Below, one piece after another: positions 1 through 7,740 of a DNA stretch of 12,624 bases. The notes beneath the pieces are model-generated. The model ran no database searches. It was not told the DNA's origin and saw only the letters and a program-made list of their open reading frames with translations. The translations under genes and the position numbers were made by a program. Origin of the DNA: Beroe ovata (taxonomy: Eukaryota > Ctenophora > Nuda > Beroida > Beroidae); the NCBI GenBank assembly GCA_946803715.1, contig CAMPET010000165.1, positions 11,974 to 24,597 of the forward strand. The letters run 5' to 3'. Each line of letters starts with the position of its first letter. Within the stretch, counting starts at the first letter, position 1.

Positions 1-76
1 TGTGTGTGTGTGTAGGTGTGTGTAGGTGTGTGTGTCTGTGTGTGTCTGTGTGTGTGTGTCTGTGTCTGTGTGTGTC
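1..76. repeat. TG/TGTC dinucleotide microsatellite
   Basis: An almost uninterrupted TG run with a few TC, AG and GTC interruptions fills the start of the window. The open frame through it (Cys/Val-rich) is a product of the repeat and is not a gene. The repeat probably continues beyond the left edge. Confidence 0.95.
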
Positions 77-152
77 CATAACACTCACTCTTCACAGGAG
101 AATGGGACGCGATGGTAACGTGTTTTGGGAACTCTGTATAGAATGCTGCCTC

Positions 153-166
153 GTTGCTATGGCAAC
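153..166. promoter_or_regulatory. X-box-like RFX site
   Basis: GTTGCTATGGCAAC differs from the X-box consensus GTNRCC(N0-3)RGYAAC at one position. RFX factors bind such near-palindromes upstream of animal ciliary genes. No gene is visible immediately beside it; kynureninase starts about 1.3 kb away, so a target could lie to the left of the window. Seen: the motif. Inferred: any function. Confidence 0.35.
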
Positions 167-738
167 ACACCGTACAGCAACGCGTGATACACGGCACTGA
201 GGGGATTATATCATATATTATCGGCAATGATCTCACTTCTCAAGCACCGTGACTTTTCCTTACCTGTTTCCTCCTGCTCTACTTTTGTTCTACTCCCCTT
301 TACAGCTTTTGTTTCCTCTTTATTGTCCTGTGTAACACGTATGTCGTGTACAAGAATGAATTAGGTTGTGAATTGCATTAAGAGTCTCACGGACAGGGTA
401 CTCAGTGCTCACTCCGTGAGCACTCACTGAGGTCTGACTGCCCAGTGAGTACCCACATCTCACCTGCAGTAGCGCAGTCGGCTCTTGTTCAGAGTTCCAG
501 ACATGCTCTTTGAAGAAGCTACTCGTCAAGTAACCAGTATGGGAGTCGACACACCACAAACACTGCACTCTAGAGCAATAACTGCGATCCGGAGAGAGAG
601 AGCGATGTAAGGGGGGAGGGGCCGATAAAACCACACGATTTGAAAATGTCTTTGAGTTTTAGCTTCGCTTTCCCAGCATATACATTCATTTCTATACTTA
701 CCATGGGCTGAAATGAGGGCAGCTGTGTACAGAGTATT
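167..738. other. Intergenic sequence without a recognised gene
   Basis: No convincing coding frame was found on either strand. The open minus-strand frames here are short or are extensions through the neighbouring minisatellite. A TTTATT at 319-324 would be an AATAAA on the minus strand, but no minus-strand gene upstream of it is supported. Confidence 0.5.
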
Positions 739-843
739 GCGTGCAGTGATTTGTACACTGCGTACAGTGATTCCTACACTGCGTGCAGTGATTCGTACAC
801 TGCGTGCAGTGATTTGTACACTGGGTGCAGTGATTCGTACACT
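739..843. repeat. 21-bp minisatellite, five tandem units
   Basis: Five head-to-tail 21-bp units start at 739, 760, 781, 802 and 823, with consensus gcgtgcagtgattygtacact. They differ by only a few substitutions. Each unit carries GCAGTG near its start, and CACT plus the first bases of the next unit make CACTGC, so every monomer can fold back on itself. The array explains the open frames seen through this stretch on both strands (repeated RAVIRTL-type peptide on +, ITARSVR-type peptide on -), which are not considered genes. Confidence 0.92.
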
Positions 844-1330
844 GCAGAGCTTGGGGTCGAAATTCTCTTTTAGCGTGGTCCGGTGCTGTAACACGAACAA
901 TTTCGAACGTCGGGACTCGACTCATACCGCTATGACTCATGAGCCCTGTTAAATCATAGCTCAAAGATATTAAGAATTGAAGAGTAGAAGCACGTATTAA
1001 ATCAAATACACTCAGATGAAACAGTGTGGAGTAGCAGTAGTTTTATAACTGCTGGAGATCACGCCGGTTTCAATGTATCAAGCAGAGAACGTGAATATTC
1101 ATTTCTCACCGTCGAACAATGGATGACATCATCAGTGGGAAAACGCTGTGTCTTTGTCTATGTCGCCAAGCTGGGGAGTCTTTGTTGTGTCTTTTAAACG
1201 TTTTTAAAAGTTCCAACACTGTTAATTAGCTAATCGCGTGAAAATGTATGAATCATCGTGCATGCTGGCCATATTATATGGCACTTTTGCGTCGAAATCA
1301 AAAATCGGATTTCGACCCCTATTCCACTCT
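844..1330. other. Intergenic sequence upstream of kynureninase
   Basis: AT-rich sequence without a convincing open frame. It probably includes the distal promoter of the kynureninase gene, but no specific element could be identified. Confidence 0.5.
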
Positions 1331-1375
1331 AATTACCACTCTAATTACCACTCAAATTACCACTCTGATTACGGT
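1331..1375. repeat. 12-bp tandem repeat near kynureninase promoter
   Basis: Nearly identical 12-bp units (aattaccactct, aattaccactca, aattaccactct) start at 1331, 1343 and 1355, followed by a decayed fourth copy (gattacggtctt) and preceded by a partial one. The array ends about 120 bp before the kynureninase ATG. The AATTA core resembles homeodomain-type binding sites, but that is a weak, generic match. Confidence 0.8.
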
Positions 1376-1412
1376 CTTTTCCCTTCCTGTATATCGAGAA
1401 ACATGATACTCT

Positions 1413-1420
1413 GTTTAAAT
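1413..1420 (+). promoter_or_regulatory. Possible TATA-like element of kynureninase
   Basis: A GTTTAAATA-type AT-rich motif lies about 75-80 bp upstream of the kynureninase ATG. Its position is compatible with a core promoter and a short 5' leader. No start site can be read from sequence alone, and AT-rich motifs are common here. Confidence 0.2.
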
Positions 1421-1494
1421 ACGGAAATGAAAACAAGGAATTGGTACATTCCCTCTCTCACCATTGTTTGTTTGCAACTCACTTTGCTTGTCCG

Positions 1495-2995
1495 ATGGTC
1501 GACTCGCCCTCAGTTCGAGATATAGCCGATGCTCACGGCTATGCTGCAGACAACCTGGCATCCCTGGACTTTGCCGACATCTTGGATGAGCAAGACGAGC
1601 TCGCCTCTCTGAGAGAGCAGTTTCACTACCCTAGGAACAGTACGATTCCCACTGCTGACCTCTCCCTGGTGGATGGAGAGGAGTGTATCTACCTGTGTGG
1701 GAATTCCCTGGGACTCTGCCCCAAATCAGCTGACACCCAGCTAGAGGAGGAGATGAGGAGGTGGCGCCACACTGGAGTTCTCGGGTGGTTCAGGGGCTCA
1801 CCAAGACCCTGGGTGGGAGTGGTGGAGGAGGCGATTCCCAAGGTGGCTCAACTCGTGGGAGCTAAAGAGAGCGAAGTGATGATCATGAACTCCCTGACTG
1901 TGAACCTGCACCTCATGATGACGTCATTCTACCAGCCCTCGGGCAGGAGAAATAAGATCCTGGTAGAGGAGGGGCTGTTCCCCTCTGACTTGCTGGCGAT
2001 TCGATCACAGATAGGATTGCATGATCTGGACCCAGCTGAGTGTCTACTCTCGGTACAGCCACGAGATGGGGACTTTACACTACGAACAGAGGATGTTATC
2101 CAGGTATCCCCGTCCCTTACCCACCTTATATTATACCCTATATCCGCCTCTCAATGAGGCATTGTCTCCTCCCTCATTTGCCATATTCCGCACTGCCCTT
2201 TGCAGCTATACATTTGGACTTCACACTTTCACCACTCAGATGATACAAGATAGGGGAGATGAGATAGCACTCGTCATGTTCAGTGGTGTACAGTTCTACA
2301 CTGGACAGTTGTTTGACATGGCTCGTATCACTGCCGCCGGTCACGAGCACGGCTGTATCGTGGGGTTTGATCTGGCTCACGCGGTGGGGAATGTGGAGCT
2401 CCGCCTCCACGACTGGGGAGTTGACTGGGCGGCGTGGTGCTCGTACAAGTATCTGTGTGGCGGTCCGGGCTGTGTGGGTGGCATATTCGTACATGAGAAG
2501 CACGACACCCCCTCTTCCCCCAGGAGGAGACTGTCAGGGTGGCAGGGGGTGGATCTCGCCCGGAGAATGGAGATGGATAACCAGGATCTGCCCCTCATGA
2601 CTGGAGCCCATGGCTATGCGGTGTCGTGTGAGCCCATCATGACGATAATGCCACTTGCCGCCGCATTGGACATCATACACGGCGTCGGGATGGATAAACT
2701 GGTGTCCAAACAGCGCCTCCTGACTGGTTATTTGGAGGAGCTAATCCTCGCAACATTTGACACCACCGAGGTGACGATCTTGACACCCCGTGACCCTCGT
2801 GAGAGGGGGTGTCAACTGTCCATCTCTTTTACAGCTGATCTGAGCGGGGTGTTTGACGAGATATCGAGACGCGGTGTTGTGTGTGATATGCGGCGGTCAC
2901 ATGTTCTGCGTGTGGCACCCGTCCCTCTATACAACTCATTCAGAGACGTGTGTAGATTTGTACTTGTACTTCGGCACGTACTTAAGCGGGAGTAG
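1495..2995 (+). CDS. KYNU: Kynureninase, two exons (join 1495-2103, 2240-2995)
   Basis: A pyridoxal-phosphate enzyme (EC 3.7.1.3) that cleaves L-kynurenine or 3-hydroxykynurenine to anthranilate or 3-hydroxyanthranilate plus alanine, in cytosolic tryptophan catabolism. The spliced product is 454 aa, close to human KYNU (465). Visible landmarks: GNSLGL (69-74), LTVNLHL (134-140) and FPSD (162-165) around the cofactor; FSGVQFYTGQ from 217; FDLAHAVGN with D247 and H250; WCSYKYL with the Schiff-base lysine K273; SGW with W304; RGCQLSISF; and the C-terminal RVAPVPLYNSF with R427. Both splice junctions are phase 0. The ATG at 1495 gives an N-terminus aligning with the human protein; its context (CCG-ATG-G) is only moderate, and the in-frame TTG upstream is not needed. 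No frameshift or missing catalytic residue is seen. Unusual: W98 and C333 occupy the positions of human specificity residues H102 and N333. Confidence 0.97.
2104..2239 (+). other. KYNU: Kynureninase intron, 136 bp
   Basis: A GT-AG intron at phase 0. The donor is CAG|GTATCC; the acceptor follows a pyrimidine-rich stretch ending in CACTCAG. It separates the residues DVIQ from MIQDRGDEIALV. The frame upstream reads into a stop at 2155, and the downstream frame before 2240 has no kynureninase similarity, so splicing is required for an intact enzyme. Confidence 0.93.
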
Positions 2996-4277
2996 TAATC
3001 GGGTTTTATGTTGTTTTGGCACTCATCCGTGTGTCTTTTAGCCCTCAGAATCTGTCTTTGCGAACATTGACCACGGGTTCATTATTTAGTGACTACGTGG
3101 GAAGCTACGTTGTTAGCTTTTTCTTTGTCTTCATTTCCTCCTGGTTTACTTATTTAGCAAAATGAATGTCAAAAATCCATTGCTGACCGTGCAACGAGCC
3201 TCTGTAACGACAGCCAAAATAATAGTGCTTTCAGCAGTATATTTTAGTTTCATTTGCAAATTCTAGTTTTCTTCTGACTTTTTGAAATCGACAAATATTT
3301 CGGAAAGTCAGGAGAAAGCTAGAATTTGAACCGATTGCTTTAGCACAATACGACTCCTGGGAGGTATTACCCAATTCTGAAGTACTGATGAAGTGGGTAC
3401 CGCTGTTGTAGCACAGATGTGTGTCGTACTAGTAACTAGCAGTACTAGTGATAATCATTAGACACGGTGATTATCGTCATGTAATCTAATTAATGAGGCA
3501 GGTCATTCACTTTGCACAGGTTAGTAAAACTGCATCATGACGCGCATTTCTGTTCCTTCCAGTCATAATGTCATAACAATTATTGTACACAGTGTCACGT
3601 TTCACGGTGATATTTTCGGTCCAGCAGCAACAGTTCAAAACACCCGTGGACCATTTTCCTCTGTTTTACCTTTGAGTTTGTGTGTGTTTCACTGTTTGAA
3701 AAATGGCTTTTCAACAAATGGTTTATCTAAAATCAAAGGATTCAAATGTCAAACTAAACCTCACCCATAATGACTCAACTTCACTTCGACGAAAGCAGAA
3801 CCAAAAGTAATCTAGTTTTGTGCATTGCCTGCATTTACTGAAGGAGCACTTGGTAGTGGTTAGCTCTCCACACCATCTAGTTCAAATTAGTCACTGCTTC
3901 TTGCGATAGCTTGAACATTGTCTCTCGAACGCTGTCATTTTATTATGCTATTTTGAATAGCGATTTTACCGCATGGGTATAATGTAGTACAATATTATGA
4001 GGTGAGTACAGTATAACGTCATCATAAATGTCGCTCGCTTGTGAATGTATAGTATACGTCATTGTATACATTGTGTACGAGCTTTGTATAACACCTTATG
4101 TGATATGTATGTATGGTTGTGTAGTATGTTTGTGTGTGCGTATGTTTGTGTGACGTCTGTATGAAATATGTATATGTGAATGCACGTATGTCTGTGTATA
4201 TATTATGTTTGGGTGTGAATGTATGTGACACATTATTTTATACTGTAACTCGCGATGTTACACGTTATGCAGTTGAC
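2996..4277. other. Intergenic region between kynureninase and the next gene
   Basis: No coding frame with recognisable features was found. It should contain the kynureninase 3' UTR, although no AATAAA or ATTAAA was seen in the several hundred bases after the stop. It contains the strong hairpin at 3257-3328, a minor inverted repeat around 3450-3475 (GATAATC / GATTATC), and a TG-rich, microsatellite-like stretch at about 4105-4225 just ahead of the next gene. Confidence 0.6.
3257..3328 (+). ncRNA. Candidate small-RNA precursor hairpin, 72 nt
   Basis: The arms 3257-3288 and 3297-3328 pair along all 32 positions with no bulge or mismatch: 28 Watson-Crick and 4 G-U pairs around an 8-nt loop (cgacaaat). 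All four non-Watson-Crick positions are U on the left arm facing G on the right, so the RNA pairs completely only when transcribed from the + strand; on the other strand they become A-C mismatches. The size matches animal pre-miRNAs. It sits 261 bp after the kynureninase stop, so it could lie in that 3' UTR or in its own transcript. The alternative is a young inverted duplication or a MITE-like element. The structure is seen; expression and processing are not. Confidence 0.4.
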
Positions 4278-5904
4278 ATGGCCAGATACACCAGAGCAAA
4301 GAATCCAAGTGACGGTGAGCGGAGTTATATGCGGCTATCACCTCACTCAACAGTGAACTCACTAGTGCTAGTTGGTGTGGTTATTATGCTGATTGTAAAC
4401 ACTGTGCTGTTGGGAAGGATTTCCAGTGAGAAAAACCGTGCGGATGAGGGGGATGGTCCTAGCACAGCTCGTGTCATGGACGAGGATGGGAGGTCCCATG
4501 GTCACTGTGAGCCCCCGTGGGAGTGTGTCTCAATTCCAGGAGCTGGGGAGGAAACGGGGGGAGAGGAGAGTGCGCAGGGAGGAGACGAGGTAGGAGCTGA
4601 GGAGGCAGGAGAAAGTGAGGAGGGAGGAGAAAGTGAGGAGGGAGGACAAAGTGAGGAGGGAGGAGAAAGTGAGGAGGGAGGAGAGAGTGAGGAGGGAGGA
4701 CAAATTGAGGAGGGAGGAGAAAGTGAGGAGAGAGGAGAGAGTGGGGAGGGAGGAGGTGAGGGAGTGGGTCAGGAGACTACCACTACAGGAGTCAAAACTG
4801 ACGTAACAGGTAAAGCTAAATTTTTGTTCCGCTTTTTAAATATTGGTTGTGGTGAGCTGTGAGCTAGCAACACAAACTTCCAGGGCCCTCTGTCACAACC
4901 TCCGCCCATATTGAGGAATCTGGTTTGTATTTATGTGTCTGTGTAAGTGTTTCTACGTCTTGATGCAACTTTACTCTGTTTTTGTATCTGGGGGTCCATC
5001 CGAAACAGACATAAGTCTTAAGACTTGAAGTGCAAATTTGCAACAGATTTTTGTTTCTCGACTATTGTCTGTTTTGAAAGGACTCCTTGCATAACACTTT
5101 CCCAATACCAGAGGGTGCTGTTAGACTCACATTCACATTGTGTCAAGAGGAGAAGCTCTCATCAAACACACCAGTGTGTGAGGATCATGTGACTGATGAC
5201 GGGACAATTAAACACCGAGTTGTGTCCAGTATCAAGCTGGTAAAGGCGGGTAACTCCAAAACATTCTTTGCGTTATGTTGTGAGTTGAAGATTGAGAAAA
5301 TCTGAGTGAAAGAATTTTCTAGTTGAGAAGCCTTGTTTTTGTATCTCCAAGCCAGATTTTTCTTGTATCAATTGCTGCTGTAGGATAGTCAAACTTGAGA
5401 CTCAGCTTTTGTTTAATAATGCTTTGTGAATTATCGATTTTGGCCGAATGTTAATTTTTATGAATCTTGTTTTTAAAGATCAGTGTCCCACATGTTTGCT
5501 CATACGAATTTGTAGCGCGCGAAAGCATTGAAGATGGATCCCCGCGCGCACGCGTGTATTTTTTTGACATTTCGTGGACCTGAATTATGTCGGGAAGCGA
5601 TCCAAGTTTCTCTACATGCAGTGCCCTGCAGTATGCTCTGTGACTGTAGACTTGAAATTTGGATGTTCTATTCTCTAAAGCTGTGTGTTGCCTCCATCTG
5701 ATTTGACTGCATCCCTCAATAACTGAGCCACGTCAAAAGCGACGAGAACACTTATAATATTCCAAATTTGAAATTTCAGATATTAGCTGCACTGCGGGAA
5801 TTGAAAACGCGAACGGGTGTCTTCATTCATACATCTCCATTGCATTCTCCGGCATTCAGCCACATTGGAGTTTGGACGACTGTGTGATGCATGTAATCAG
5901 CTAA
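4278..5904 (+). CDS. Unrecognised single-pass membrane protein with acidic repeat stalk
   Basis: Proposed model: join 4278-4809, 5112-5249, 5780-5904, giving 264 aa with matching phases (1, 1). I do not recognise the family. ATG 4278 has a good context (GACATGG). Residues 1-25 are basic; about 26-46 (SLVLVGVVIMLIVNTVLLG) form one membrane helix; a linker with CEPPWEC (77-83) follows; residues 112-159 are eight E/Q-S-E-E-G-G-type hexapeptides; then a Thr-rich stretch. Exons 2 and 3 add a region with five cysteines, including CEDHV and SCTAG, and stop at 5902. Donors are ACAG|GTAAAG and GCGG|GTAACT; acceptors are ATACCAG and ATTTCAG. The absence of a signal peptide before the helix suggests type II topology with the repeat and Cys region outside the cell. 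Exon 1 is the firmest part. The alternative exon 2 donor at 5240 does not fit exon 3, and exon 1 could be read without splicing to a stop at 4860. Confidence 0.55.
4611..4754 (+). repeat. 18-bp coding minisatellite, eight units
   Basis: Units start at 4611, 4629, 4647, 4665, 4683, 4701, 4719 and 4737, with consensus gaaagtgaggagggagga, each encoding E/Q-S-E-E-G-G. The frame is kept exactly. Together with its flanks it forms a nearly pure purine tract on the coding strand, of the type prone to length change and triplex formation. Copy number is probably polymorphic in units of six residues. Confidence 0.92.
4994..5083. repeat. Intronic inverted repeat enclosing two palindromes
   Basis: Within the first intron of the membrane-protein gene, 17-nt imperfect inverted arms (4994-5010 and 5067-5083, three mismatches) enclose two perfect palindromes: AAGTCTTAAGACTT at 5013-5026 and TGCAAATTTGCA at 5031-5042. 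This nested arrangement in 90 bp could be a tiny MITE-like element or a folded intronic structure. No target-site duplication is evident. Confidence 0.5.
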
Positions 5905-6424
5905 AGGGGGTTGCATGGGTGTTTTAATCAGTCGGTTAGTTTCAAAAATTCACACGACCCACCGAGTACAGTGTGGATATGACGTGGTTTCTTAATGGAA
6001 ACTTCATGTTGGAATTGGGCTTCATTCTTGTGCTGTGGTACCGGAACCATTCAACTGGGGCGCGCGTTTATTTGCGCCGCGCGTATATGAAGTGCTTGCG
6101 GGAGAAAAAGCATATCGTGTATCATAAAATTGTTATGGCGCGTGACACAAATGGTGAAGTTTGTCACATGACCTACACCCACGGATGTCACAGTTCTTTC
6201 TTCTGTTCCGATCGTTTTACCATTTTGTTCCTGTTATCCGGGTCTGATTTATAATGTTCCATTCAATTGGCATTGCTAGTTAGACTGATTTTGTAAGCAT
6301 TGAGCATTTTGTCATGTACGACTGTCTACTTTTTCACCAAGGGCCGTCGTGTAAACGACCACTATCTCACAACCGCAACATGCAGAGTCCATGACCTCCG
6401 TGCATCCAGTGATATCATTCGCTT
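5905..6424. other. Sequence after the membrane-protein gene, no gene recognised
   Basis: Probably the 3' UTR and downstream spacer of the preceding gene. No AATAAA is visible on the + strand. A 93-codon + frame at 5973-6254 shows no domain, repeat or codon preference and is judged accidental. A GC-rich patch at about 6058-6085 (GCGCGCG ... CGCGCG) can pair with itself. Confidence 0.45.
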
Positions 6425-6490
6425 GCACACAGACACAGACACACATACTAGCACACACTCGTACACACAAACACACACGCACTCACACAG
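6425..6490. repeat. CA-rich microsatellite
   Basis: An imperfect (CA)n tract with GACA, TACA and GCAC interruptions. On the minus strand it reads as a GT run that directly follows the possible exon at 6487-6646, so it could lie in an intron there. Confidence 0.85.
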
Positions 6491-6646
6491 GTACAGATAC
6501 TCTCAAACATATTCTCAGTTAACTGTTTAATTTTGTAGAGCTTATACATGCTATCGTCATAGTCTCCAGTCGGAATCTTGTGCTCCTTCATAAAGAAGGC
6601 TTCAGTGTGGTAGTTGCGTTTGCTATGGGCTATCATGGCTCTGTGA
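6487..6646 (-). CDS. Possible minus-strand exon, unrecognised
   Basis: On the minus strand, after an acceptor-like ATCACAG, a frame reads AMIAHSKRNYHTEAFF, then KEHKIPTGDYDDSMYKLYK and IKQLTENMFES, ending at a strong donor-like TGT|GTGAGT. By hand count 29 of 49 codons end in G or C, above the surrounding AT-rich sequence, and the composition (Lys, Tyr, Asp, few Cys) looks protein-like. I do not recognise the family. Against it: the opposite + frame is also partly open, and no phase-compatible partner exon could be fixed. The ATG at 6636 could alternatively be a start codon. Confidence 0.27.
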
Positions 6647-6712
6647 TTGCAGCTTGATCTGATAGATTATACATACCTCAGATCTAACTATGCAGAACCT
6701 ATTACCACGTTT

Positions 6713-6952
6713 TCACTCTGGTCTCTCTAAGTCTTCCGGTGTCTTTTGATCCTGTGAAATGTCTGTGAAATTCGTCATGTGGGTGTCAGCATCATAGAGC
6801 CGGCAGGTAGCGGCGATAGTGGTTTAGGGTGTCACCGTGAAACTTGATCTGAGATGCCAGCTGTTCGTACCAGCATCCAAGGTCACGTTGCCATAGTTTT
6901 GTGTTGTCTCTGTACTATCTTTGACGGTCATGGTGAAGATTGGTGAATGCAC
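6713..6952 (-). pseudogene. Minus-strand coding-like frame with one in-frame stop
   Basis: Reading leftward from 6952, one frame gives VHSPIFTMTVKDSTE and on to SSFTVTP (42 residues), a TAA at 6824-6826, then TTIAATCRLYDADTH and on to TPEDLERPE, ending at a TGA (6713-6715). Codon ends are 55-56% G/C by hand count on both sides of the TAA, suggesting one coding region. It may be a decayed gene, or the TAA may sit in a short intron: an 84-bp stretch from ACG|GTGACA to TTTCACAG|GAT is flanked by plausible splice sites at phase 0 and has a branch-like CTGAC. The family is not recognised; chance cannot be excluded. Confidence 0.22.
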
Positions 6953-6964
6953 TTTGATACAAGT

Positions 6965-7704
6965 AAGTATAAAGCGAAAACATCAGGGATCTGAGAGACA
7001 GAAAGTTACCATTGTAGGAATGAGACATCGAGTGAGACATCGTTTGAATACCTACTTCATCTTATAGGTAGTTCCTTTATAAGTGACATTATTCACATAG
7101 GTATTCATCAAATGAATCACATAATATGATATCGTCATGGTAACTCTTGCAGTACCATTGTACCATAGTGTTATGTATGGAGAGTCCATCAAGATACGTG
7201 TGTACGGTGTGCGTGGTTTAGTTTAAAAGTAATCTTAAAAACAAAGGAAACTGCAACTTTCATATGTGAAAGTAGCTACTTGTGCTGCAGTTTGATAATA
7301 GTTTTCTCGACCGCCAATTCTTGTTGTGTATTATACTTCTATGTTTACTTCTTGCTTCACTAAGTGATCTGGTAACGCAACACTAAATATTCCAGCAACT
7401 CAATTTTCTCATTTCTGTGTGTGCATTTTTCATGATCCCCGTCTGTTTTATGCCCACGTATAGAACCACTGACAACACACCCCTCAAGCTGGGATCTGCG
7501 CTGTCGTGCTATGTAAGTCCACACTAACATCTCACGCAATGTCACTGGTAAAAAAACTTCTCTAGGTAAAAGGTTATTTGGGGTAAAAAATCGTCGTTTC
7601 TTTTGTTTTCTACTTCTTGTTATTCTTTGATCGCTGTTTTCGTAAGAAAAACCCACTTCTACCCTGCTAACGAAAAAGCAGTAAGTAGTTGATGTGCATG
7701 TAAG
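6965..7704. other. Spacer, several short open frames, no supported gene
   Basis: AT-rich. On the minus strand a frame of 122 codons (7360-7728) and overlapping frames around 7081-7210 look vaguely protein-like in more than one frame at once, which argues that the impression is unreliable. An incomplete X-box-like sequence (ATCGTCATGGTAAC, 7131-7144) lies about 570 bp before the next gene. Confidence 0.4.
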
Positions 7705-7740
7705 ATGGAGGATGCCAGCCCCGGACACTCTACCATGTAG
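7705..7740 (+). promoter_or_regulatory. Overlapping upstream ORF at the start of the five-exon gene
   Basis: An ATG at 7705 in strong context (AAGATGG) opens an 11-codon frame, MEDASPGHSTM, ending with TAG at 7738-7740. It overlaps the proposed ATG at 7712 in another frame, so if the transcript begins upstream, scanning ribosomes should often be diverted. Alternatively the gene start is misplaced and TAG is part of a splice acceptor (CCATGTAG). Confidence 0.25.

Noticed and set aside
526-964. Minus-strand open frames with ITARSVR- and CTQCTNH-type repeats
   Set aside because: They are translations of the 21-bp minisatellite plus flanks; 21 is divisible by three, so all frames stay open.
1919-1928. 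ATGACGTCAT palindrome (CRE)
   Set aside because: It encodes part of the conserved kynureninase sequence MMTSF; a regulatory role is unnecessary to explain it.
4134-4277. N-terminal extension of the membrane protein from ATG 4134
   Set aside because: The extension is a translation of TG-rich low-complexity DNA; ATG 4278 has a good context and leads directly into the basic tail and membrane helix.
5973-6254. 93-codon + strand open frame
   Set aside because: No domain, no supporting splice sites, no G/C preference at codon ends, and several frames here look equally protein-like; likely accidental.
6910-7068. + strand frame with MVKIGECTLIQ followed by GTAAGT
   Set aside because: The donor match is good, but no acceptor or upstream exon was found, and the opposite strand has better codon bias here.
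7360-7728. 122-codon minus-strand open frame
   Set aside because: It has no recognisable features and conflicts with the proposed + strand first exon; splice or codon support was not found.
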